Assembly (NCBI RefSeq): GCF_047495875.1
Contig: NC_092497.1
Location: 81,415,749-81,479,748 of the forward strand
Length of the DNA stretch: 64,000 nt
Source of the DNA: Pithys albifrons albifrons
Taxonomy: Eukaryota; Chordata; Aves; Passeriformes; Thamnophilidae
Direction: 5' to 3'
Both the position numbers and the translations under genes were made by a program. Each line of letters begins with the position of its first letter. Within the stretch, counting starts at the first letter, position 1. Below are positions 35,501 to 48,082 of the stretch, in pieces. The notes under the pieces are model-generated. The model saw only the letters and a program-made list of their open reading frames with translations, did not search any database and was not told where the DNA came from.

Positions 35501-38500
35501 GCATATTCTCTTTCTAAAATTAATTATGATTCCTTTTTTTCCAGATAAGAATCGTAACTTTTATTGTGATACCCAATATTTAACTTCTCTAAATTGCTGA
35601 ATTTTACAACTCTGGGAATAACAGATTATTTTGTTCTTGTGGCAAACACAGAAATACCAAAAAATAACAACTTTCTATGTGCCATATGCATTTTCTTCAG
35701 CATGAACTGTACTATTCTATTCCCATTTTTCAGAATATTTTACACTATTTTCCTGGTATCTCTTTCTCCATTCCGATTTATTTTAAAAGCAAAATTGTCC
35801 TCTCAAAATCCACATCTAGAACATGTCCTTTACATAAAGAGTGTATTAGTACAATTATAATTTCAGACAAAATTTTAATGTAATTGAATGTTGCATTTTC
35901 AAAAATTGTCAGAAAAGTTATATATTCCTAATTGTATATTTTGCAGTGAATTCTCTCCTGACAAAGTCTTGCCCAGCTGTGCTCTGTACTCTCTGACTTT
36001 AGAATGGAGTCATCAACACTGCTCTAAAGTGGCATGATTATTCAGGCTTGTGCTTTCATTGTGGCTCATGGTACAGGAACGGGGCCTCAACACAGCATTG
36101 AAAGGTCACAAGGACATCTCACTAATGAGTTGGACAGGAGTTTGTAACCCCGTGAGTTACCTATAAATCTGCAGCACTACCTCATTGCTTGATAACTTAC
36201 AAATGTTGTCATGGAAAATGCATCAGCTCAACAATGCAAGCAGTTAAAGTTAATAATGTCAGTTCCCTCTATACCCTTAAAGGCAAATCTTTTATTCTGC
36301 ATTGCCTAAGTACACAAACATGGGTTTAGGAGGAGGCATGTCTGTGGCACTCCAAAGTGTTGGAAAGAGTGGGAAATAACAGTGTTTCCTCAGGAGGAGT
36401 TTTGAGTTGCTCTGCTTATCTGGCCTCACCTTGACATCAGCACTGCGATTTGTGTGCTTTCCACACGCACTTTTCCCTACTTGGTTACTTCTGCTCAGGA
36501 AACAGAGTATATGAGAAGAGTCCCTCAGATGATCTATTACATGAGATAATAAAAATATGTACACAGAGCATCAAAAGAATTAGTCTGTGGAACAGTTAAC
36601 AATGTGTCATTTCCATAGAGCTGGGTTTCAGTTGTGAAATTAACTGGCTGATTACATTTAATTATTTGGCAATCCAAGTATTCAAATTTTGAGATAAATT
36701 GATCAGCAGACCCAGGTTTAAAGTAATGCTTTGTACAGAAAAGAAGTTTTTCACAGGTGCAATGGGTGGCAAGGCCCACCATGGGGTATAGCAGGCACTC
36801 ACTCAGTGTCCCTACCCTGCAGAACTGGAATAGTCTGTTAAACTTTTACACCTGTCCAATGCTTATCTAGTCTCAAAAGTCCCTAAATGATGTCAGAAGG
36901 AGCATGAGCATTATGTGTCCTCTTCTGAAGAAGAAATTTGAAATGAGGAGTGATTTGCATGGTGCATATTGTCCTTGCTTAGGAAAGTTTAAAAAAAAAC
37001 CTGGCCTTTTTTTTTTAATATGTTGTGCTTTTAGCTTTTATAGTGATAGAGGTAAAAAAGAAATAAGAGAAGGAAAATTGATGTGGAGTGATTGTCATAT
37101 TAGTCAAACTGGAGTTAGAGATTTGTATATATATCTGCATGAATAATCTTCTCTCCAAACTGATTTAAAGGAAAAGCATTTAATCATGCAAAATGAGAAA
37201 TGTGGAAATGGCTAAAGTTACACTCTTGTCTGTCTTGTCTTTTTTTAAGAGGGAAAGCATATGTTATCTCAGACAGTGAAAACTAGCTTGGTACATAACC
37301 TTGGAAATCCCAGGAGTGCAATCTGACTGCTGTAAAAATCCACAGGTTGTGAATTATACCGTAATTTGAAGAAACTCATTGATTGTGTTATATAAGGCAA
37401 AGTCAGAAACAATTGTAAAGAGAACGTAATTTATTAAATGAAAGAATCACTCAGTGTTCTGTGGCCAGGCTATAGGTGAAGTTTATGGTTCCTGGTGGTA
37501 TTGGCAAGTTTATATGGGTTTAACCACAATGCATCAGCCTATCAGGTGCATATGACAGAGAGCAGCACACTGGGATAAAGGCCATTAAGATGCTTCACCT
37601 TAGGGTGATGTCAATTTTTCTTCTTGTAAGTTGCTTCCATCAAGTTTCCTGGCACTGGAAAGCTACATTGTCATGTAAAATATTCTCCCCAGACACACTT
37701 GAGTCAAAGTGGGCCTCTTATCACTCACTGTCTGGCTATAGAAGTGGGGTTTCTGGTGTTGTGGTTGCTGGTATTATTCAGGGGAAACCATGGGATAATT
37801 GGACCTTGGACAACCTGCCTCCACAAAGGCCATTCACAACAATATCAAAAGTTCTAGCTACTGTCAGCCTCCAGTTCTCCTATTTGTCCTTCAGCTGCTG
37901 GTAAGTAACACCAAAGGTGATCCTTTGACAGTTGCACTATGCTCTTTCTAGAAGGTCTTGGATGTGGCCCACAGCCAGAGCAAATTAAATCTCTGTTCCT
38001 CTCAAGCAAATTTTAGGCTCTTCAAGAGAAACAAATATGTGTTTCAGGATCCCAGCAGTCTTGGATTCTGGTTGTTCCTGGGATGCTTGAAAAGGAACTT
38101 TGTTGGTGTTTGACTTCCCTCCAAGGGTTATACTCGAGAAGGTGGCCCATCAGAAAGGTGGGAGCATTATGAAGGATCTGTCATGACTTCCCCAGAGGAC
38201 TGGGTAGACATTGACTACCAATGTTTCTTGCTATGTTCTTCCAAGACTGAATTACCTCCTTGCAAGAAAAGGACAGGTTCATAGTTTGCCCAGGAGATTT
38301 CTTCCCAGTAGGAAACTGGACCAGAAACATAATCAGCAAAACCTGAACAAAGATATGAACCTCTATTTTTGAGTATGAAGCTTCCAGACAAACCTTATCT
38401 TTATTTTAACAAGGACTTATTAGATATATATTAGACATATAGATTAAATTAAATACATATCAATTAAAATTATATATTTAGTAAAATAATACATGCATTT

Positions 38501-39633
38501 ATATAAAAACTGAATCATGTGGTCTTCTCCTGAATCCTCATAGTATGAAAAACAGGGCTAATTGCTACAGAATCAGCTTAAAGTCACCTTGGTAACAGAG
38601 TTCCAGTTCACTGTTACAAACACTATGTTTGTCCTTGTTCTGCTGTCCTCAGATCTCCTGGTGGAAGTGGAGAAAAACAGAAATTCCAAAAAGCATGAAA
38701 ATGCAATATGCTTTTTAGAACATGATTGTGCTGCAGAGAGAAAACACAATAGCAGTAAGATGTGATTTTACTGATATTTCTGTGGTATGATACTGTTGGT
38801 GACTGGTAGTAACAAGTGCTGAATCCCAGTGCTCAAATCACCACTGCCTGGTTCAAATCCTTTTCAGATTGTGCAGTATGATATCTTTTAACTTGCTCGT
38901 TAAGGTGTCTGAGCCTCGACTTGAGGGGGGACATTGTGACTTGCTGAGTCACTGTATATATTCCTTGAGAATCTCTGTTGAGACCTAATTAGGTCCACAC
39001 TTTCTGCAGACATTTATGCCCACTGATAGATCCTTTCTGGTAAAAGTTAGCTATGATTGCTTACACTGCCACAGGTTCTTCCAAATTGCTCTGACTTGTA
39101 TAATTCTCTGTAAGTGTCCCTAGAGCACAGGGAATTAGTTTTTCACTAGTTTTTTGGTTTTGTGATGCCCTGTTTAATGACGAGGTAGTGATGCCCAATG
39201 GGGAGGACTAGCTAGTGTGACATTTTATAGCTGTTGAATTTTTAAGACAACCTATATCACACCAGTCTCAGATTCAGGAAACACAAGAACATTTTTATCT
39301 TCAGTTCGTAGCCTAAAAATAACTGCATGTCTTTCATTTTAATAGTAGTTGTCAAACCGAATAGAAGGTCAGAAAGAAATGGAAATCAAGATGATTGTTT
39401 TGCATTCTGACTTAGGCAATGAACAATGGTGAACATATCCTGTTTCACAAAATGTTTTTCTTTATTTTAGTAATGACTACCTTGCATTATCCATACTATG
39501 TGTATTTTTGATCCTTGACTCTGATATAGAGTGACTGAAGTTTTTCTGAATCTTGGCATAGTCTGAGCCACCAGGGCCCAGACATACAAGGTAGAGGAAG
39601 CTTGCATCAGCCCTTACTGCAAATGAATGGTCT
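32590..39633. other. Unannotated spacer
   Basis: About 7 kb without a recognised exon, RNA gene or element. An A9/T10 inverted repeat lies at 36991-37016. The stretch around 37420-38300 has a less AT-rich, repeat-like texture (for example TATGGGTTTAACCACAATGC near 37515), but I could not define ends or a family. Confidence 0.45.
36991..37016. repeat. A9/T10 inverted repeat
   Basis: Nine A, a 7-base spacer CCTGGCC and ten T can pair as a short hairpin. No associated gene is seen. Confidence 0.6.
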
Positions 39634-39697
39634 CCTCTCCCTCTCCCTCTCCCTCTCCCTCTCCCTCTCCCTCTCCCTCTCCCTCTCCCTCTCCCTT
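39634..39697 (+). repeat. Microsatellite (CTCCCT)n
   Basis: About ten near-perfect hexamer units; the complementary strand is purine-only. Confidence 0.95.
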
Positions 39698-40623
39698 CTC
39701 ATCCCCTTGTAGCTAATTATGCTAATTTATTTGTATGGTCACAGTTTTACAACAGTCCATCTGTTACAAAGACATATGCTGATGTTAAATAACCTGCTGT
39801 CCTGCATTGCCTGGGAGAAATTCAGGACACATGGTTCCTTCAGTCTCTTAAAATAGGAGTAGAATCTGGTCATACTGCACTAAGATGAGATTTCCAAATT
39901 CTCATTGTGCCTGGGAATGGGAGCACATTTGCAGAAAAGGCTTCCAAAGCAATCCATCCCTTTCTTGCCAAGGAGCTTTGGAGAGGACAGAAAGTGAAGC
40001 AGTTTTTTTACCCACTGACATTATCATACTTCATTTTTTTTACCCACTGACATTATGATACCAGCCCAGTTCCCAGCTGCTGGAATTGGAATGCAAAGAC
40101 TATGCGTGTCTGACTTTCATTTTTCTAGAGGAAATACATGGTCTATTCACTCACAGTGGAAAGGTCAGGTATGTAGTACCTGAATAACACACCAAGAATG
40201 GAACAACACAGTCTTTTGGTTTCCCCTATGCATTGAATTTGGCAGTAGCTTCAGAGATATGTTGCTCAGGGCTGTGTCATCTCCTTCATGTGCTACATGG
40301 CCTCAGAGAGTGCAGCTAACAACTGGATCATTCTGGAGAAATGCAGATATTTGAGGGTAGAGTTTGAGCAATCAATCCATAGGTCTCCAAGGCTGCAGTG
40401 TCTTCAGGAGTGTGACATCCCGCTCTCAAGGGGAAGAGACCACTCAAGATTCATAGGTGCTTACGGTTAAAAGGAATGATAAGAGCCAGAGGGTCTGGAA
40501 AAACTCACTAAGTTTTATAAGTAAATTACACACTTGGCATGGAATTTGGAATGTTAGTCCCTGATCTACTGTATAAGCATGGGGCACTGTGTTTTGGATA
40601 AAACGGTGAGGTGAAGGGGAAAG
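39698..40623. other. Unannotated spacer with a 32-bp duplication
   Basis: TTTTTTTACCCACTGACATT occurs at about 40003 and again 32 bp on (40035), with one C/G difference afterwards. Otherwise nothing recognised. Confidence 0.6.
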
Positions 40624-41174
40624 GGAAGGAAGGAAGGAAGGAAGGAAGGAAGGAAGGAAGGAAGGAAGGAAGGAAGGAAGGAAGGAAGGAAGGAAGGAAG
40701 GAAGGAAGGAAGGAAGGAAGGAAGGAAGGAAGGAAGGAAGGAAGGAAGGAAGGAAGGAAGGAAGGAAGGAAGGAAGGAAGGAAGGAAGGAAGGAAGGAAG
40801 GAGGGAGGGAGGGAGGGAGGGAGGGAGGGAGGGAGGGAGGGAGGGAGGGAAGGAAGGAAGGAAGGAAGGAAGGAAGGAAGGAAGGAAGGAAGGAAGGAAG
40901 GAAGGAAGGAAGGAAGGAAGGAAGGAAGGAAGGAAGGAAGGAAGGAAGGAAGGAAGGAAGGAAGGAAGGAGGGAGGGAGGGAGGGAGGGAGGGAGGGAAG
41001 GAAGGAAGGAAGGAAGGAAGGAAGGAAGGAAGGAAGGAAGGAAGGAAGGAAGGAAAGAGGGAGGGAGGGAGGGAGGGAGGGAGGGAGGGAAGGAAGGAAG
41101 GAAGGAAGGAAGGAAGGAAGGAAGGAAGGAAGGAAGGAAGGAAGGAAGGAAGGAAGGAAGGAAGGAAGGAAGGA
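40624..41174 (+). repeat. 551-bp GGAA/GGGA tetranucleotide array
   Basis: An uninterrupted purine array of GGAA units contains three blocks of GGGA units (about 40801-40849, 40970-41000 and 41057-41090). The 188-codon plus-strand ORF of repeated Lys-Glu-Gly-Arg is a by-product of the period-4 repeat and not a gene. Confidence 0.97.
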
Positions 41175-44009
41175 TAGAAATTATTTTATGAAAATATACA
41201 CCTAATACAATTATGTAGCATATATAATTATGTAACTATGAAATTACTATTGGAGTACAATTATGAGTATATAAAATAAATATATAATTACGGAATTACT
41301 GTTTTGGCCACTAGAAAACAAGCAGGAAAAAGAACCAAGCTTAGAGAAAACTCTGTCTATCTTCCTTTTTCCTGCCTTATTTTCGTTCTCTGAAGCTGTG
41401 TCCTGGCGTGGGTCTGTTGGAGCCACTTGAAAGTATCCAAGTCTGGGACAGGGCAGCCCTGACCTCTCCTCTCACTGACCATGTTGCAGCCCACTGCTGT
41501 CAGAACCTGCACCCAACACACTTTGCAATGTAAAAAAAGTAAAAAAAAAACATTTACCCCCCCAAAACACTCCAGCAAAAGCATTTAGTTCTTCTAAGAT
41601 TATGGAGAGTCCTTGTCATAGATAAACAAACCCGTTTGTTGTAAAAATTATTGAGAAGTCCAAGCATTTAAAAACTGGTAATTGGTAATAAATCTTTAAA
41701 TGAAGGAGGAACATATGGTTTAAATATAAACTTCACTGCCCTAGTAGTTTAATTAAACTCATAGCCTTAAGGCAGACAAGTGAAAATTTCCCTTTGTTCC
41801 TTTAATAGGTTTTGAAAACATAAACTTTCACATGCAATCAGAAATACTGCAAAGAAGTGTATGAAAAAAGTAATTAGATTGAGCAGAGATGAACAGGAGT
41901 AATAAGTCTACTAACTATGGCTTAATTAGATCTTTGGCAACATGGAGTTTCAAGGGAGAATAATAGAAGACTGGAGATTTTTGAGAAATAGGCAAAGATA
42001 GTATTTAATCCTCCAGGAAAATAGGTTTTTCTTGCTGTAATTCTAGTTGTGAAAAAATATATAGCAACTTTGAGGAGCTGTTGTTTTCCATCCAGTATCA
42101 AACACAATGTAAGCCTCTTCAATCTATTCCTTGACTGGTGCTGGACAGTTGAGGGCTAAAAATTTTGTGGTAGAGGAATGATGTGGAATTTGGGCAAAGC
42201 ATAAAAATGATATTCAAAGACAAAAAGTAGTAGGAAAAAAAAGGAAAATAGGAAAGAGAGACAGGGAGCAGGAAGAAAAGCAAGGAAGAGTGTTGTGGGC
42301 GTTACCTTTTACCGTGGTGGGTGACTATTACATCAAGCTGTGAAGCTGAGCAATGTTATTTGACTCAAGATGCTGCTGTCAGCACCTGGTGCTGCAAATA
42401 CCTTGGATTTTGCTTCCTCCTGTAAACCAAAGAGATTAGGCTCCTCAATGAAGATGGATATGCTTTGGTGGGAATTGAATTCTCTTTCTTTGCAGGCTCA
42501 AGTGCCACAGATATCCAGATACTGGTCCAGGACAGACATGACTATGTTTCATGGAGGGTCTCCTTTAGTCCTTGTCCAGGGAAAGAGTCTCCTATCCTGC
42601 TCGGGACTCCAAGTGTACCTGCAATAACAGTTTTCAGGGATACATCATGACTGATTTTCAGGTGGTACAGATTTTTGATCAAGCTCTGAGGCAAGGCTGG
42701 AACAGCAGAAGTGGCTTGGGTACCGTACTGGAAAAAAATATGCCATGTAGCATAGAAAGATTATTTATCCAATGTTCAGGCTGATATCCCATCTTGTTGC
42801 TAAAGCATAGCTGTGTGTGAGAAATAGATCTTACAGCTGTACAAGGACTCAGGGGTGTGTGGTGTTGAATCAATAAAACTTTCACTGCCTTTCATGTCAT
42901 TTGAGTATCCAAACTTTCCATCTGGGTCTGAAAGTGCGAGATGGTGAATTTGGCAACTTCTTTTTCTGCTGGTGAGTTCTTCAGAATCTTAAAAAACAAA
43001 CCCACCCCAAACAATTGTTTCCCAAATTTGAGTTCCTCGAATCACTGCAGTGACAAAGTTATAATTCACATTTAGGCACTTTTTTAAACTCTCAAATGCA
43101 TGTTTTCTCTTATTTATTGATGTGTTTGAACAAGTGAAATGTTTCTTTCCTTTTTTTTCTTTTTTTTCTTTTTTTTTTTTTGGTGGTAGATTCTTATCTG
43201 TTCCCTGCTATTTGTTACAGGCAAACCCCTGATATATCAGAGGAATTACTTTAGCCATTGCTCTTCACAACAACTTCTTCAATAGGATACATCTGCCATG
43301 GAAAGCAATTTATTCCAAGAAACTTTCAGTGTCTTAGAGACAATCTTGTACAGGCACTTCAAACTGTATTTTCCATAAAGACAGATCCTCTTTTCTAAAG
43401 GAGTTTTGGACTCTGTCTCTAAATAAAAGATACCTCTCTCTGAGGCCTGGCAGCCCAGTTCATGTACACACAATTAGTCTCCTCTCATTATAAAACAGAG
43501 ACAGCTCAATTCTTGTTAATGGTGCATTTCTCACAGTCCTTCAGACTCTGTTATGTACATACCATCTGCCCTACCACTGGCAAATGACTGCCAAAGAACA
43601 TCCTGTACCCTGAGCTGGAAGACCGACCAATACTGTGTATCTCCTCTCATTTGCTATTTCTGGCATCTTCTTGTGATGTTCCTGTTTCTGGCCTTTGAAA
43701 TCTGTCTATGATCCTGATTACTGTCTAAAATAATGTTCAAAAAGTGTTTCTCTTTACAATAGACCTGAGTTATTCTTACAGAGATGATTATTTTCCACAG
43801 TTTCAGAAGACTATTACAAAGATACAGCAGAAATTTAACGAAATTGAACATGGAAACATGCAGTTAGTTTCTAACAACAACAATTTTTATTTCTTTTCTT
43901 AGCATTATTAAGGTTATTGATAACACCAAATTTTATCTTCATTGTATTTCAGCTACTTACTTTTTTCCTATGCCTATTAAGTGAAAGCCACCTGTATGCA
44001 GGGAACTAT
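41175..44009. other. Unannotated spacer
   Basis: Very AT-rich just after the array (ATATAATTATG words to 41300). A T-rich run lies at 43149-43181. No gene recognised. Confidence 0.5.
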
Positions 44010-44110
44010 AATAAGACATACCTCAGTTGTGGAACTTGCTGCCACAGGATTTTGTCAGAATTGTGAAAGGTCTCAGAAAGGGATTGAAAACTGTTTATTC
44101 CTGGGTACTT
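44010..44110 (+). mobile_element. Possible ancient CR1/L3-type LINE relic
   Basis: GTTGTGGAACTTGCTGCCAC, followed by AGGATTTTGT and AGAAAGGGATTGAAAA, resembles the ORF2 end (the Trp-Asn-x-Leu-Pro region) and 3' end of old CR1/L3 LINEs. It is short and highly diverged, so this is tentative. Confidence 0.35.
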
Positions 44111-47100
44111 CAACATATGAAGATATTACAGTAGTCCAGACACTTCAATGCAGGAGTGTTTTTAAGGCTCCTTTTGGTGGAAGTTTAGGATATTTAATGA
44201 AGTAAAAAGTCACTTTGCCTTCACTTACACATCTGTGGGAGCTTGCAAGCAGGGACAGGATGCCCAGTTAGTGGTTTGATTTTATTTTGATTGAAGGAAG
44301 CTGGTTTTGTGTTCTCAGCTGGGTGGTACCAGTCCATTAATATTTACTGCAATATACTCCTTATCTGTGTTTGTTATATTATGGCTACACAGTTTGATTT
44401 GATATTAGAAAGAATTGCCTCTGTTTTCTGCCAGCTCTGGATGTTGTAGAATTCTTCAGGATGCAGACCCAATATTTAAATTTTTATATCAGAGTACTGT
44501 GGATGATGCCACTTTCAAAGCCTGGATAGCACATGAATTTTCATAGTGCATAGATATTTGCTACTGCAGTAAAGCAGGGAATAGTCTTCCTCCAGTCAGG
44601 AACACTGGTGTTTCCATATTCAAAGTACAAGGAATGGATCTGCTGCTTCTCTTTCCTCAGAAAAAGTCAGCTGAAAAAAGGTAGCTTTCCTCCAGCTTTG
44701 GTTTGGGTGTAATGCAAAATAAAATTGCAAGGGCAAAAATAAGAACTGTCAGCATTTCCATCATTACTCAGACCTTCACATCAAATGAAACTGGCAGTAG
44801 GTTGAAAACTGTATAGGTATATGGAATCTGCTTCTCAGAATTGCCTTGCTAATTTTGGTCTGATGTCTCATTTTTTCCAACACCAGAAAGGAACAGAGGA
44901 AATTCAAAGATACGGGACAAAAAAGCCCAGCTCTTTGCCCAGAAAGATTTTAGTTTCAGATAATGCTGGTACTTATAATGGTGATGATGGTGATAATAAT
45001 GAGGGGTCAAACAATGTTCTGATTTTTTTAGTGAGATATAATTTCTCTCTGTGTTCTCCCTAACACCCGTTCTGCCAGATAGAAAGAAGAGGTGTCATAA
45101 AAAAATTCTCTGGATTTTGTTGTTCCGTATGGTGAGATTTCACTGCTGTGGACCCACAATAAATCCCCATTTATTTGTTGGTCTTCCTCCCACTGTCCTG
45201 TCTTCAGTGCTTTAAAAAACACATATTCACTGTAATTCTTATTCCTAGGTATGGTTTGTCTTTGCTCTGAGTACTTGAAAGGAAATAAACCTGAGGATTT
45301 TGAGTGGGGAAAAAAATTATTTCTTTTTGTGTTTGACTTTTGTAGCAAAACGGATCAAAAACATTGAAAACTGAGAATTAGAGTGAGGCCCGTCTCTTTG
45401 TGCTTCATTACATTACTATGAATTGTTCTTATTGTTCCATACATCATAATCAACTAAAGCCTTTCATGACAGAGACTCTTCCTCTCATCCTCACAACATA
45501 GACCCCACTGCAAAAACATTGATTTAAGCTTGAGTTGTGACCTTTGAGAAATGTTGTAGTAGATTCTGCAGTAACTCAAGTTCCTAGCTGAAAATGTAAG
45601 ATTCTTAGCTTTAAAATGCTGAACTCTTACAAAGACCTTTTTCCCCAGATTTTCATTCAAGATTATTTATTTTTCTTCTTGAAATTACATGTCTGCACTT
45701 CATGATTTTTGTTTCTGGAGCTTTGGACATTCCTATGTTCAAAGTCATTTGGTCACAAAATGTCCTTCCAAATTGCAGCCTTCTTTCTCTTTTCTGTGTC
45801 CCTTCCTTGCCCTTCACAGGCTGTAACCAGAGCTCCACTGCTGAGAGGATGTTCTGCTAACTGGCACTGCCTTCCTACCTTTGCTGAACAGAAGAGGTGA
45901 TTTACTAGCAGCATATGAGTGCACTGGGTTGGGGAAAGTGTGCATTCTGCATGGGATACTCAGATTTGAGGCGTTAGGCTTCTCTTCCGACCTTTCTAAT
46001 GGTCTCTGTCCACGTCCCTTCAGACAGTGTTAGCTCCAGCACCTGCAAACTTCCTCATGAATAAGTGGCATTTAAAACACGTATGTTGAGTATGACATTT
46101 TGGGGGAGGAGGGGAAAGAGCAGGCGAGCTGTCTTTGGGATCACAGTGCGAGTCAGAAAAGCTTAGGGAGGAAGTATGTCAGCTATGAAAGAGAGAAAGC
46201 TTGAAGCAGAAAGCAGGCCACCAGGACCCCAGATGAAGTGGGACTGTCAACAGCCTGGTGATAAAGTGGCAAAGATCTCTCTTCGTGGGCTAGATCCAGT
46301 CTTACATCAAACAAGGGGTGCACAAGAACTGCAAAGTGGAAGTGCTAGCTTACAAGACTTAATGGAAAAGATGGGCCAGTGATAATTCCAGTGTAGAGTG
46401 ACCAGGGAACATTAAGAAAGTCTGAATAGAATTAGAAGGCAAAAGAAACAGCAGAAATCCAGTAGAAACAGTAGAAATTTCTTTACATGGGGAAATAGCT
46501 GGTGTATGGTGAAGCTGCATTACCACTCTCCAATCTGGATGACTTACCAGATCTGCCATGACTGATGTCCTTCACAGTTCTTCCCATTTTCTCTGCCAAG
46601 ATGTGAGCTTGTATCTCAAGCTGCTTGCTGAGGGAAGGATCAGCGTTACTACTTTTCATAAACACAAAGCCCACACAAACTCTGCTAAACAGCAATATGT
46701 CTTTGAGAACCCTCTTAAACTTCCATCATGCTTATATCTGTGCTGCTGCCAAGACTTCTGATGATTTCAGGAAGGGATGGTATTTTTTGTCTAGCCAGTT
46801 ATTAGCCTTTTAAATGTAGTTCCTGTTTTTTCATTAGGAAACTCTAGATTTTATACTGGATTTCACATCCTTTCCTTTTCTGATTCAGATACCTACATGA
46901 ACCAGATAATAAGAATAGGCTCTCCTTGTCTTCAAGAGGGCAAACACCTCTGTTCTACACAAGAAGACCCAGACTGCTGCTCACTTTGAGCAGTTCAGCT
47001 CTAAATTTTCCATGTCTTATGGCTGCCTCTGCCTCATGTTTCATCCTTGGAACAGAGCACACATATTTTTCAAGTTTGTTCAACAGCACTTGTAGGTACA

Positions 47101-47208
47101 GCTGCTACAAAAGAAAACAGAGCAGAATAGCCCTCCTCATCCAGTGCTTGGAACCCTACATAAAGAGATAATGTATGCCTCGTTTTTTTAGGAGTTCTTT
47201 TTCTTGTT
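44111..47208. other. Unannotated spacer
   Basis: About 3.1 kb with only short ORFs. A small GATGGTGATAATAATGAGG repetition is at about 44985. Confidence 0.5.
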
Positions 47209-47294
47209 GCTGGGGGGGGGGTATGTTGGTTTTTTGGTGTGTGTTTTTTTGTTGGTTTTGGTTTAGGTTTGGATTTTTTTTTTTTTTTTTTTTG
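47209..47294 (+). repeat. G/T-rich low-complexity tract
   Basis: A G10 run is followed by TTGGTTTTTTGG-type words and a run of about 20 T. Confidence 0.85.
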
Positions 47295-47935
47295 GTAGAC
47301 AGTTGATAGAAAAATAGTGTTTCTGAATAATTATTTTGAGGTTTTTCCCCTTGACGGAAAAAATCCTGACAATCTTGTGTTTACATCACCCTTTTACAGT
47401 GTTTATTAAAGTGCCAAAATTTTAAAAGCTCGAAGGCATTCTATATCTCTAACTAGGAATTTTAAAATACCATCATCAGAATGTGTAATACATAAAGGGT
47501 GCTGGGCTTTCAGTCTATCGATCATTAATAATGCTTCCAGAAGGGTTGTGGCCTGGTGTCAGGGCAGATTTGTCAACACCAAAAATTTCACTGTTTCTGA
47601 AGCTGAAAATGAAAAATAAAAAAACTGCAAACCTTTAAAAAGGCGCTGATTGCACTTACAGGACTGAAAGACCCTGCAAATTGCTGCTTGACACAAATGG
47701 GAGGCCAACGTGGAAAGCAAAGTCCCTGTCAAAACTTGAATATATGCTAGATGCTACATGTGAGGGGTTTATCCTTCCTAAATTAATTGCAAAATATTTT
47801 CAGGATTTGAATGTAAAAATTTCACATGTCTTTGACTAAAATTAAAGAATAGACCATCATTTTCCCATTCTGAAGTCTTCAAAAATACTTCACAAAAATC
47901 AATTCCTGCTGCCAAGTGGTTGTAGGGGGTTTATT
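47295..47935. other. Unannotated spacer
   Basis: Nothing recognised. Confidence 0.5.
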
Positions 47936-48060
47936 AACATTGGTTTTGGTGTTGGTTTTTCCTTTGTTGTTCTTAGTTTGTTTTTGGTGGTTGGTTTGTT
48001 TCTTTTGTTTTGGTTTCATTTGGTTTGGGTTTTTTTTGTTTGTGTTTTTTATTTCCTTTT
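47936..48060 (+). repeat. TTTGG/TTTG low-complexity tract
   Basis: About 125 bp almost lacking A and C on the plus strand, made of TTGGTTT and TTTGTTT words. It sits just left of the LTR at 48083. The Lys/Asn/Thr-rich minus-strand ORF across it (47879-48088) is a composition artefact. Confidence 0.85.
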
Positions 48061-48082
48061 GAAAAAGCACTGATTCATTCAC

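Noticed and set aside
38845..38865. Possible tRNA or SINE B-box (GGTTCAAATCC)
   Set aside because: No A-box, acceptor stem or cloverleaf could be built around it.
40611..41177. 188-codon Lys-Glu-Gly-Arg repeat ORF
   Set aside because: It is the direct translation of a GGAA/GGGA tetranucleotide array, which necessarily lacks stops.
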